Assembly (NCBI GenBank): GCA_963819845.1
Contig: CAWFXQ010000001.1
Coordinates: 1-64,000, forward strand
Origin: DATAGF01 sp963819845
GTDB lineage: Bacteria > Actinomycetota > Thermoleophilia > Miltoncostaeales > Miltoncostaeaceae
Length of the DNA: 64,000 bases
Direction of reading: 5' to 3'
Part shown: positions 45,504 to 54,668 of the stretch, piece by piece
Position numbering within the stretch: position 1 is the first letter of the stretch
Layout: every line of letters begins with the position of its first letter
Translations under genes and position numbers: made by a program
Notes under the pieces: model-generated
Database searches by the model: none
Seen by the model: only the letters and a program-made list of their open reading frames with translations
What the model was told of the DNA's origin: nothing

Positions 45504-45684
45504 GGCTCGGGCGACCCTCCTCTTCCGGGCGGTGGCAGCGCTGGATCATATGCGCGCGGCCCTCCCGGCCGCTTTGTGACTTCGGGCCAAACGCCCGCCC
45601 CGCGGTTTCGCCCCATGGATAAACCGGGCCGCCGGGGGGGCGGTGCGCTTGCAACCGGCGGGGCGGTCCCCCATCCTCGGGGCG
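45504..45684. promoter_or_regulatory. Divergent control region between the type III synthetase and the PucR-type gene
   Basis: 181 bp. It holds A/T-richer islands that stand out in this GC-rich DNA: GGATCATATG at 45542-45551 and CCATGGATAAACC at 45613-45625. Either could be a promoter or an operator for the regulator, but I see no paired -35/-10 and no clear inverted repeat. Confidence 0.35.
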
Positions 45685-47328
45685 GTGACCACCCGCACCC
45701 GGCCCGTGGCCGCCCCGCCCGACGGGCGCCCCCTCCTCGCCGACCTGGCCCTGGTCCCGTCCCTCGCCGGCGCCCGGCGCGTGCCCGCGGCGGCCGCCCT
45801 CGACCGCCCCGTGTCCGGGCTCGCGCTGGCCGGCGCCGGGGCCCCGGACGCTCCCGACGCCCTCGTGCTCTGCCCCGCCGCCCCGCCGGACGACCTCGCG
45901 GCCGGGTGCGCGGGCGTCGTCTGCCGCGAGGCCCCGGCGGGCGACATCGGCGTCCCCGCCCTGGTGCTGCCGCCGGGCGCGTCCTGGGGGGCGGTGATCG
46001 CCGACCTGGTGGCCGCCCTCGGCCAGGCCTCCGGGCTGGCGGGCGCCAGCGCGGCCCGCGCCGCCCTGCGCGCCCCGCTGATCGAGGGCCAGGGTTTCCC
46101 GGGGCTGGCCGCGGCCGCGCGCGCCGTCCTCGGGGCGCCGGTCGCGATCCTCGACGAGTACCTCGACCTGCGCGGGGCCGCCGGGCTCACCGAGGAGCAG
46201 GAGGCCGCGCTCGAGGCCGACGTCGTGCGGGCCCGCGGCCACGGCCCGGCCTCGGTGGTGGGGCCGTTCATGCAGGAGGAGATGCCCGGCCGCAGCCGCG
46301 TCGTGGTGACCGGCGCCGACGGGCCCACCGGGGTGCTGGTGGCGTGGGTCCCGTCGCCCCCGCCGCCCTCCGCCGAGGCGGCCCTGGCGGAGCTGGCCGA
46401 CGCCTACGGCCTCGAGCGCGCCCGCGAGTCGGTGCGCACCGAGACCGAGTCGCGGCTGCGCGGCGACCTGATCGAGGAGCTCCTGGCCGGCGAGGTCGTG
46501 AGCCGCGAGTCGCTGGTGCGGCGGGCGCGCCACCTCGGCGCCGACCTCTCCCGCGGGGCCGTGGCCCTGATCGGCAAGCTCCAGGACCCCCACACCGAGG
46601 GCCGGGTCATCACCGACCCCCGCCTCACGCGGCGCTTCCTGCAGCAGGCGCGGGCGGCCATGGACATGCACTGGCCGCGGGCGCTGGTCAACTGGAACGA
46701 GGGCCGCCTGCTGGCGCTGCTGCCCCCCGGGGTCGGCGCCGTCGACGAGCCGCCCCGGGAGGAGGTCGAGGCCCAGGCGTTCACGCTGGGCAAGCGCCTG
46801 CTGGCGGCGACCCGGGAGACGGTGCCGGGCCTGGTGCTCACGCTGGCCCTCTCGCGCTTCACGCCGGAGCCCGAGCGGCTCGGCGCCGCCCTCGACGAGT
46901 CGCGCCTCGCCCTGGCGATCGGCGAGCGGCTGGGCCGCATGGGCGAGGTCGTCACCTTCGAGGAGACCGGGACCTACAAGCTCCTCTTCCAGATCTTCGC
47001 CGACCGGCCGGAGGAGCTCAGCTCCTTCTACGACCAGACGATCGCGCCGCTGGTGCGCTACGACGAGCAGTACCAGACCGAGCTGGTCGGCACGCTCTCG
47101 ACCTACCTCGGCCACGACTGCAACCTGGCGGCCACCGCGAGCACGCTCTACACGCACCGTCACACGGTGCGCTACCGCCTCGACCGGATCGCCGAGCTCT
47201 CGGGGCTCGACATCGCCAAGACCGACGACCGCGAGAAGCTCTCCCTGGGGCTGAAGGCCATGCGGCTGCTGGGCCGCCGCGTCTCGACCGTCGTCGAGAA
47301 GCGTCCCCGCCGCGGCGCCCAGCCCTGA
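45685..47328 (+). CDS. PucR/CdaR-type transcriptional regulator
   Basis: 547 residues from GTG 45685; an in-frame GTG at 45643 would add 14. N-terminal region of unknown ligand range, a middle GGDEF-like CdaR domain (LGADLSRGAVALIGKLQDPH, WNEGRLLALLPPGVGAVDEP, VLTLALSRFTPEPERLGAAL, EETGTYKLLFQIFADRPEEL) and a C-terminal PucR HTH (LVGTLSTYLGHDCNLAATAS, TLYTHRHTVRYRLDRIAELS). Such regulators usually respond to small nitrogen- or sugar-acid metabolites. Divergent from the type III glutamine synthetase 180 bp away, so a nitrogen-related role is likely but inferred. It ends three bases from the convergent hypothetical gene. Confidence 0.85.
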   Translation: MTTRTRPVAAPPDGRPLLADLALVPSLAGARRVPAAAALDRPVSGLALAGAGAPDAPDALVLCPAAPPDDLAAGCAGVVCREAPAGDIGVPALVLPPGASWGAVIADLVAALGQASGLAGASAARAALRAPLIEGQGFPGLAAAARAVLGAPVAILDEYLDLRGAAGLTEEQEAALEADVVRARGHGPASVVGPFMQEEMPGRSRVVVTGADGPTGVLVAWVPSPPPPSAEAALAELADAYGLERARESVRTETESRLRGDLIEELLAGEVVSRESLVRRARHLGADLSRGAVALIGKLQDPHTEGRVITDPRLTRRFLQQARAAMDMHWPRALVNWNEGRLLALLPPGVGAVDEPPREEVEAQAFTLGKRLLAATRETVPGLVLTLALSRFTPEPERLGAALDESRLALAIGERLGRMGEVVTFEETGTYKLLFQIFADRPEELSSFYDQTIAPLVRYDEQYQTELVGTLSTYLGHDCNLAATASTLYTHRHTVRYRLDRIAELSGLDIAKTDDREKLSLGLKAMRLLGRRVSTVVEKRPRRGAQP

Positions 47329-47331
47329 CGC

Positions 47332-47712
47332 TCAGGCGGGGCGGACCTCGAAGCCGTAGTCCGGGTCGGGCTCGGGCGACTCGGCGAGCGTCCGGATGAT
47401 CGTCTGCAGGTCGCAGAGCGGCGGCAGCTCGCGGCCGGTGCCGGCCACCAGCCGCAGCACGTAGAGCTCGGGGTCGTCCGTGTAGGGCGGGTGCACCGCC
47501 CGCGGCGCGATCGCCGGCAGCTCGTGGGCCAGGTCGGCCACGGAGATCGGGCCGCGGTCGTGCACCAACCGGTAGACGACCTCGCGCGCCGGCAGCAGCT
47601 CCGCGGCGCCCTCGATGTGCTCCGCGACCCGCGGCCGGCTGGTGCTCACCACGAGGTCCGCCGGCGCGTACTGGCCGTCCGGGTCCAGCTCCTTCGGCGC
47701 TTTCCGTGCCAC
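47332..47712 (-). CDS. Conserved-looking hypothetical protein, 126 residues
   Basis: GTG 47712 (another in frame at 47718): VARKAPKELDPDGQYAPADL, VSTSRPRVAEHIEGAAELLP, REVVYRLVHDRGPISVADLA, HELPAIAPRAVHPPYTDDPE and LYVLRLVAGTGRELPPLCDL before a TGA at 47332. The stretch VVYRLVHDRGPISVADLAHE resembles a winged-helix start, so a small regulatory protein is possible. A TAGTCT -10 lies about 16 bases upstream. No family recognised. It is downstream of PabC on the same strand (26-bp gap). Confidence 0.55.
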   Translation of the reverse strand: MARKAPKELDPDGQYAPADLVVSTSRPRVAEHIEGAAELLPAREVVYRLVHDRGPISVADLAHELPAIAPRAVHPPYTDDPELYVLRLVAGTGRELPPLCDLQTIIRTLAESPEPDPDYGFEVRPA

Positions 47713-47738
47713 CTCCACCCCCTTCGACCCGGCGCAGA

Positions 47739-48530
47739 CTACCCCCAGGCCGACCGCAGCGCACTGGCGATCGCCCGCGCGAGCGTCCCCGGATGGCCGT
47801 CGCCGACGCGCTCGCCGTCCACCGCGACCACCGCCAGCGCCCCGGCCACGGCGTTCGTCAGGACGATCTCCGGCGCCGCCCGCCAGACCTCCTCCGGCAG
47901 GTCCTCCTCGCGCGCGCCCACGGCCGCGACCGCGACCTCGCGGGCCACGCCGGCCAGCAGGCCGCGCGCGGGCGGGGTGGCCGGGCCGGCGGCCGTCGCG
48001 ACGAAGACGTTGGCGACGGCCGCCTCGCCGAGCCGCCCGTCGGCGTCGAGCAGCAGGGCGTGGTCGGCCCCCGCCGCCTCGGCCCGGCGCTGGGCCGCGC
48101 GGTGGGCGGCGTAGGAGAGCGTCTTGTGCTCGGCGGCGCGGTCGCCGGGCCACCAGGCGCCGCGCAGGCCGATCGCGGTGACCGAGGGCGGCTCGGCCGG
48201 CAGGGGCGGCTCGGGCACGACCTCCACCAGCAGCGTCGGCCGGGGGCTGACGGTGAGGCGCACCCGTGCCGGGTCGGCGCCCGAGGCCGCCAGGGCCTCG
48301 CCGACGGCCGCGCGCATCTGCGCGCGGGTGGGCATCGGCTCCAGCCCCAGGGCGGCGCTCGAGGCCGCGACGCGGTCGAGGTGCCGCTCCAGCAGCCCCA
48401 CCCGGCCGCCCTCGGCGCGCATCGTCTCGAACAGGCCCTCGCCCCAGCGCACCGCCGGGTCGTCGATCGAGAGGACGGCCCGCCCGGCGGGCACCACGGC
48501 GCCGTCCAGCCAGACGGTGCGGCGGATCAC
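47739..48530 (-). CDS. pabC: Aminodeoxychorismate lyase (PabC), class IV aminotransferase fold
   Basis: Releases pyruvate from 4-amino-4-deoxychorismate to give p-aminobenzoate for folate. 263 residues: AVRWGEGLFETMRAEGGRVG at the active-site loop (R..GxFET), LLERHLDRVAASSAALGLEP, AAEHKTLSYAAHRAAQRRAE with PLP-lysine K136, LLLDADGRLGEAAVANVFVA (E..xxN(V/I)F pattern) and EEVWRAAPEIVLTNAVAGAL. GTG 48530 overlaps the PabB stop as GTGA, which argues strongly for the PabB/PabC pairing over a branched-chain or D-amino-acid aminotransferase. Confidence 0.87.
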   Translation of the reverse strand: MIRRTVWLDGAVVPAGRAVLSIDDPAVRWGEGLFETMRAEGGRVGLLERHLDRVAASSAALGLEPMPTRAQMRAAVGEALAASGADPARVRLTVSPRPTLLVEVVPEPPLPAEPPSVTAIGLRGAWWPGDRAAEHKTLSYAAHRAAQRRAEAAGADHALLLDADGRLGEAAVANVFVATAAGPATPPARGLLAGVAREVAVAAVGAREEDLPEEVWRAAPEIVLTNAVAGALAVVAVDGERVGDGHPGTLARAIASALRSAWG

Positions 48531-49837
48531 CCGCCGATCGCGGCCAGGAACGGCGCCGCCTTGGCCCAGGCCTCGGCCCGCTCGGCCTCGGGGTCGGAGT
48601 CCCAGACGACCGCCCCGCCGCACCAGTAGCGCGCTCGCCCGCCGGCCACCCAGGCCGTGCGGATGGCGACGCTCGCCTCCAGCGACCCGTCCGCGCCCAG
48701 GGCGACGACGCTCCCGTACGCCGGCCCGCGGCTCACCGGCTCCAGCTCGTGGATCACCTCCATCGCCCGCACCTTCGGGCAGCCGGTCACCGAGCCCCCG
48801 GGGAACACCGCGCGCAGCAGGTCGGCGGGGCCCGCGTCGGCGCGCAGGTCGGCGACGACCTCGCTGACCAGGTGCTCCACGTAGGGGGTCGGCAGCGCGT
48901 CGAAGAGCCGCTCCACCCGCACGCCCCCCGGCCGCGCCACCCGGCCGAGGTCGTTGCGCACGAGGTCGACGATCATCACGTGCTCGGCCCGGTCCTTCGC
49001 GCTGGCGGCCAGCGCGTCCATCATGCCGAGCGGCGCCGTCCCCTTGATCGGCGCGCTGCGCGCGACGCCGTGGCGCAGGCTCGCCAGCAGCTCCGGCGAC
49101 GCCGAGGCCACGGCCCCCTCGGGCAGCGCCAGGTAGGCGCGGCGGGCGGCCGGGCCCGCGGCGCTCCACAGGCGGCGCGCGAGCGCCAGCGGCGGCCCCT
49201 CCCAGGGGGCGGTGAGCCGCTGGGCCAGGTTCACCTGGTAGCAGTCGCCCGCGCGGATCAGCTCGCGGGCGGCCTCGACGGCGGCGCGGTAGGCGTCGCC
49301 GGGCAGGGACGTCTCCACCGGCCGTCCCGCGGTCGGCGCCAGCGGCCCCGGCGGAGGCGCGGCCGCGACGATCGCCGCGAGGGCGTCGGCCTCGCGCCCG
49401 CCGGCCGCCGAGGCGACGGCGCAGCGGCCGTCGTCGTCGACCAGGGCGACCGTGTCGTAGCGGCCGACCGCCGCCGCCGGCGGGCCGCCGGGGTCGGGGT
49501 GCGGTTCCGGCAGGCGCTCGAGGGTGCCGCCGAGGTCGTACGACAGCAGCCCGATCCAGCCCCCGGCCATCGCCGTGCCGGGCGGCCGCGGCCCCTCGGA
49601 CGGGGGGCGGGCCAGGGCGTCCCAGGCGGCGGCCCCCTCGACGACCTCGGCCGGGTCCGCGGCCACCACGGTCACGCCGCCGTGGCGCACCAGCGCCGGG
49701 CGCTCCCGCCCGGCCAGCGCCGAGAGCGCCGCCACCGGGTCAACCGGCCCCGCGACCGCCCGGATGGCGACCCCTCCGGCGTGTGTGAGAATGCCCGCCG
49801 AGACGTCCCCGGCCGAAGGAGTCGCTCCGTGCCGCAC
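48527..49837 (-). CDS. pabB: Aminodeoxychorismate synthase component I (PabB)
   Basis: Aminates chorismate, with a glutamine amidotransferase partner not seen here. 436 residues: GGWIGLLSYDLGGTLERLPE, RELIRAGDCYQVNLAQRLTA (tryptophan-site region of the family), PEGAVASASPELLASLRHGV, VARSAPIKGTAPLGMMDALA with the PIKGT lysine that marks PabB rather than TrpE (PIAGT), EHVMIVDLVRNDLGRVARPG, PTPYVEHLVSEVVADLRADA and VFPGGSVTGCPKVRAMEVIH. GTG 49837 lies seven bases after a reverse TAGCGT. Transcript with PabC. Confidence 0.9.
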   Translation of the reverse strand: MRHGATPSAGDVSAGILTHAGGVAIRAVAGPVDPVAALSALAGRERPALVRHGGVTVVAADPAEVVEGAAAWDALARPPSEGPRPPGTAMAGGWIGLLSYDLGGTLERLPEPHPDPGGPPAAAVGRYDTVALVDDDGRCAVASAAGGREADALAAIVAAAPPPGPLAPTAGRPVETSLPGDAYRAAVEAARELIRAGDCYQVNLAQRLTAPWEGPPLALARRLWSAAGPAARRAYLALPEGAVASASPELLASLRHGVARSAPIKGTAPLGMMDALAASAKDRAEHVMIVDLVRNDLGRVARPGGVRVERLFDALPTPYVEHLVSEVVADLRADAGPADLLRAVFPGGSVTGCPKVRAMEVIHELEPVSRGPAYGSVVALGADGSLEASVAIRTAWVAGGRARYWCGGAVVWDSDPEAERAEAWAKAAPFLAAIGG

Positions 49838-49844
49838 GCGGCTG

Positions 49845-49850
49845 ACGCTA
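49845..49850 (-). promoter_or_regulatory. Candidate leaderless -10 element TAGCGT
   Basis: On the reverse strand TAGCGT ends seven bases before the pabB GTG at 49837. It overlaps a GCTAGC palindrome in the 23-bp gap to the divergent gene at 49861. Confidence 0.45.
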
Positions 49851-49860
49851 GCAAGGCGCC

Positions 49861-50349
49861 ATGAGGCAGACGATCGCTTTCCAGGCGACCGGCTTCGACT
49901 GCTCGCCGGTGCAGGTGGAGGTCGAGGACGGCGCCGAGGCGCCCGACGAGGCGGTGCTGCCGGTGGCCCTGCTGGCGTTCGAGAGCGGCCCCAACGTCGT
50001 GCTCACGCTGCCGCTGGCGACCAGCGACGCCGAGAACATGATGAACGCCTTCACCCAGGCCGAGCCGTACCGCCAGGACATCCCGGACGCGGGCACCTGG
50101 CAGCCCCAGGGCGCCGGGCTCTCGGAGGGCATCTTCTGGGCCCTCCAGCCGAGCGTCGTGGGGGTCTCGGTGACGCCGCCCCAGGAGACGCCCGACGGCC
50201 TGGTGCCGCACTGGACGCTGGCGTTCGACGACGAGGACGGCAGCCAGGTGCAGATCGCCGTCAGCGACCCGATGTGCGTGCAGATCGTCCGCGCGCTGGC
50301 CCAGGTCGCGCACGGCGAGCTGGAGGACGCCGCCTCAAACGAGGAATAG
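49861..50349 (+). CDS. Hypothetical acidic protein, 162 residues
   Basis: Intact from ATG 49861: MRQTIAFQATGFDCSPVQVE, VALLAFESGPNVVLTLPLAT, SDAENMMNAFTQAEPYRQDI, LVPHWTLAFDDEDGSQVQIA and DPMCVQIVRALAQVAHGELE. Two segments have the look of repeated beta-beta-helix units (VVLTLPLATSDAENMMNAF versus VQIAVSDPMCVQIVRALAQ). No signal peptide, membrane helix or known motif. Divergent from pabB and 56 bp ahead of the nitrite/sulfite reductase gene, with an A/T-rich patch in between. Confidence 0.65.
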   Translation: MRQTIAFQATGFDCSPVQVEVEDGAEAPDEAVLPVALLAFESGPNVVLTLPLATSDAENMMNAFTQAEPYRQDIPDAGTWQPQGAGLSEGIFWALQPSVVGVSVTPPQETPDGLVPHWTLAFDDEDGSQVQIAVSDPMCVQIVRALAQVAHGELEDAASNEE

Positions 50350-50405
50350 CCCCCGGTTTTCTGTTATTTTCCCGGCGGATCGGCACCGCGACCGTCGGGT
50401 GGGAC

Positions 50406-52674
<2,269 letters not shown>

Positions 52675-52677
52675 CCG

Positions 52678-53234
52678 TGGGGACCGCCACCGCCGACCGG
52701 CGTCGTCCGCATCGGGGCCAAGCTCTACGCCGACAACCCCGAGGCGCTCGACCTGCCGGCGTTCATCCCGCTCTTCCACGGCTGGATCCAGGGCGGCGAC
52801 CTCGACGGCCTCCCGATCGACGTCGCCGACTACGGCCACGTCCCGGACGGCCCGGGCGTGATGCTGATCGGCCACGAGGCCGACCGCGCGCTCGACCTGG
52901 GCGAGGGGCGCCCCGGCGTCCTCTACCAGCGCAAGCGCGAGTCCGCGGGCACCCTCGAGGACCGCTTCGCCGCCGCCATCGCCGCCGCCGACGCGATGGC
53001 CGAGGCCATCGAGGCCGACCCCGCCGCCAACGGCCTGCGCCTCGGCCGCGACGAGATCCTGCTGCGCGTCACCGACCGCCTCGACGCCCCCAACGAGGAC
53101 GCGACCCTCGACGCCCTGCGCCCGGCCATCGAGGCCGCCCTCGCGCGACGGCCCGACCGGGCCGCGCCGCGACGATCGAGCGCGTGACCGACGACCCCAA
53201 GGGCCCCTTCCGGGCCCGCGTGCGCCTGACCTGA
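52678..53234 (+). CDS. Hypothetical soluble protein following the nitrite/sulfite reductase (two frameshifts)
   Basis: GTG 52678, three bases after the reductase stop. After a shift near 52698: VVRIGAKLYADNPEALDLPA, FIPLFHGWIQGGDLDGLPID, VADYGHVPDGPGVMLIGHEA, LGEGRPGVLYQRKRESAGTL and EDRFAAAIAAADAMAEAIEA; the end, after a second shift near 53150, reads TIERVTDDPKGPFRARVRLT to a TGA at 53234. About 185 residues. No domain recognised by name. Its tight spacing suggests co-transcription and a role tied to the reductase (inference). Confidence 0.6.
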
Positions 53235-53238
53235 ATCC

Positions 53239-53286
53239 CCCACCCAGGGCCCGCGTCCGGCGCCGTACGCGGGCCCGCCGGGTGGG
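53239..53286. terminator. Bidirectional terminator-like hairpin
   Basis: CCCACCC-A-GGGCCCGCGT pairs with ACGCGGGCCC-GCC-GGGTGGG around a 10-nt loop, a 17-bp stem with one internal bulge. It fills the gap between two convergent genes (ending 53234 and 53293). T-runs are absent, as is usual at this G+C. Confidence 0.6.
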
Positions 53287-53292
53287 TGTCCC

Positions 53293-54524
53293 TCAGCCCC
53301 ACAGCGCGCAGATGGGGAGCGCGACCAGTCGGTCCCCGAGCCCGTAGGCCGACGGGCCGGTGTGGAGCACGACGCCCAGGACGAAGCGCTGGTCCAGGTG
53401 ATCGCGCAACCAGGCGAGATGCCGCGCGTCATCGGGCCGCGGGGCCGCGGTCGCCTTGACCTCGATGCCGATGACCCTGCCGGCGCCCGACTCGGCGACC
53501 AGGTCCACCTCGTGTCGGCCGGCCTCGGTCCTCAGGTGATGGAGGCGGACCCCGGGCGCGCGCGGGAGATCGGCACGAAGCTGCGCGACGACGAACGTCT
53601 CGAGCAGGCGTCCGAGAAGATCGCCGTCGGCGAGCACATCGGCTGCGGTCACGCCGATGATCGAGCCCCACAGCCCGGTGTCAAGGACGACGCGCTTCGG
53701 CTGCAGTACGAGCCGCTTCAACCGATTGGTCGTCCAGGCCGGGATCGACTCGACGAGGAAGAGTGCCTCCAGCAGCCCCTCGTACCGCTCGGCGGTGCGG
53801 CGATTGACGCCGGCCGCCCGGAAGATGGTCGCGTGGTAGCTGACGCCGGCTGTGCCGAGCGCGTAGGCCCGCGGATAGGAGGCGAGCCGTGGCGTGTCCG
53901 CGTAGAACTCCAGGGAGGCGAGGTCGCGACCGAGGAGCTGCTCGACGTAGCCGCCGTACCACCGTCGCCGCCCTCGTTCGCTCAGGGACAGCACGGGCTC
54001 GGGGAAGCCTCCCCCGAGCGCGAGGTCCACATACCCGCGAGGTCCGGCGCCTCTGCCGGCGCGCCGACCTCGTCTCCCGCCGCCAGCCGCGTGAGCAGGG
54101 GGCTTCCCACGCTCCTGCGGAGTCGCTCGCGCACCGACAGGGTCGTCATGGCAAGCCCGACGAGTCGTCCGGTGCCGGGCCGCGTCGCCCGGCCGAGCGG
54201 TGCGCGGACCGACCCCGAGAGGATGAACCGGCCGGCCGTCCCATCAGCATAAACGGCACGCTTCACGGCCCCGACGATCTCCGGAACCTCCTGCCACTCG
54301 TCGAGCAGGATCGGGACATCGGTCAGCCCGCGAAGCGCGGCGTCGGGGTCGGCCTCGAAGGCCGCGGCGCGCGCCGGGACGTCGAGACGCACCGTGGCGC
54401 CGGCGAGACGCATCGCGGAGGTCGTCTTCCCGCACGCACGCGGGCCGGTCAGGAGAACGGCGGGGTGCTCGGCGAGCATCTCGGCGAGCAGGGGGTCAAC
54501 GACCCGCGGAACGTAATCGACCAT
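53293..54524 (-). CDS. AAA/DUF4143-family ATPase (one frameshift)
   Basis: About 410 residues. N-terminal P-loop domain: VDYVPRVVDPLLAEMLAEHP, AVLLTGPRACGKTTSAMRLA (Walker A GPRACGKT), DVPILLDEWQEVPEIVGAVK (Walker B-like) and GRFILSGSVRAPLGRATRPG. After a shift near 54015 the DUF4143 part follows: GYVDLALGGGFPEPVLSLSE, LSYHATIFRAAG-like text, NRRTAERYEGLLEALFLVES, LLGRLLETFVVAQLRADLPR and HHLRTEAGRHEVDLVAESGA with RVIGIEVKAT, resembling a PD-(D/E)xK core (E...D...ExK). Such ATPases are widespread, often solitary and of unknown role. The promoter region carries a striking 23-bp repeat array. Confidence 0.8.
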
Positions 54525-54533
54525 CGCCCGAGG

Positions 54534-54539
54534 ACAGTA
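54534..54539 (-). promoter_or_regulatory. Candidate leaderless -10 element TACTGT of the ATPase gene
   Basis: On the reverse strand TACTGT ends nine bases before the ATG at 54524. The first repeat of the 54539-54622 array abuts and overlaps it by one base, placing the repeats over the -35 region and upstream. Confidence 0.45.
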
Positions 54540-54622
54540 CCACTCTCACGCAGTTGTGACTGCTACTTTCACGCAGCCTGCGCTGCTACTTTCACGCAGG
54601 AAGGAGTGACGCTTTCACGCAG
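54539..54622 (-). repeat. Four 15-bp repeats at an exact 23-bp period (CTGCGTGAAAGTAGC)
   Basis: Given on the reverse strand, the strand of the ATPase gene. Two copies (54562-54576, 54585-54599) are identical, CTGCGTGAAAGTAGC; the outer two differ (54608-54622 CTGCGTGAAAGCGTC; 54539-54553 CTGCGTGAGAGTGGT). CTGCGTGA is invariant. Copies end at 54553, 54576, 54599 and 54622, so the spacing is constant; the 8-bp spacers differ from one another. The array lies just upstream of the -10 of the ATPase gene and 7 bp from the hairpin at 54629. Confidence 0.9.
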
Positions 54623-54628
54623 CCCGGC

Positions 54629-54663
54629 CCGAGGGCCCGCGCAGGGCGAGCGCGGGCCCTCGG
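54629..54663. terminator. Perfect 14-bp hairpin with 7-nt loop
   Basis: CCGAGGGCCCGCGC, loop AGGGCGA, GCGCGGGCCCTCGG. It begins five bases after the stop (54669) of the secreted-protein gene on the reverse strand and ends before the repeat array, so it most likely terminates that transcript before the ATPase promoter. Confidence 0.65.
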
Positions 54664-54668
54664 AGTGG

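Noticed and set aside
41993..47400. Very long open frames antisense to the glutamine synthetase genes and overlapping the PucR gene
   Set aside because: They follow codon positions of the real genes on the other strand, are His/Val/Gly- or Arg-rich and carry no motif. High G+C removes stops from such frames.
54539..54622. CRISPR-like array
   Set aside because: The repeats are 15 bp with 8-bp spacers and only four copies; no cas genes are near. It fits promoter-bound direct repeats better.
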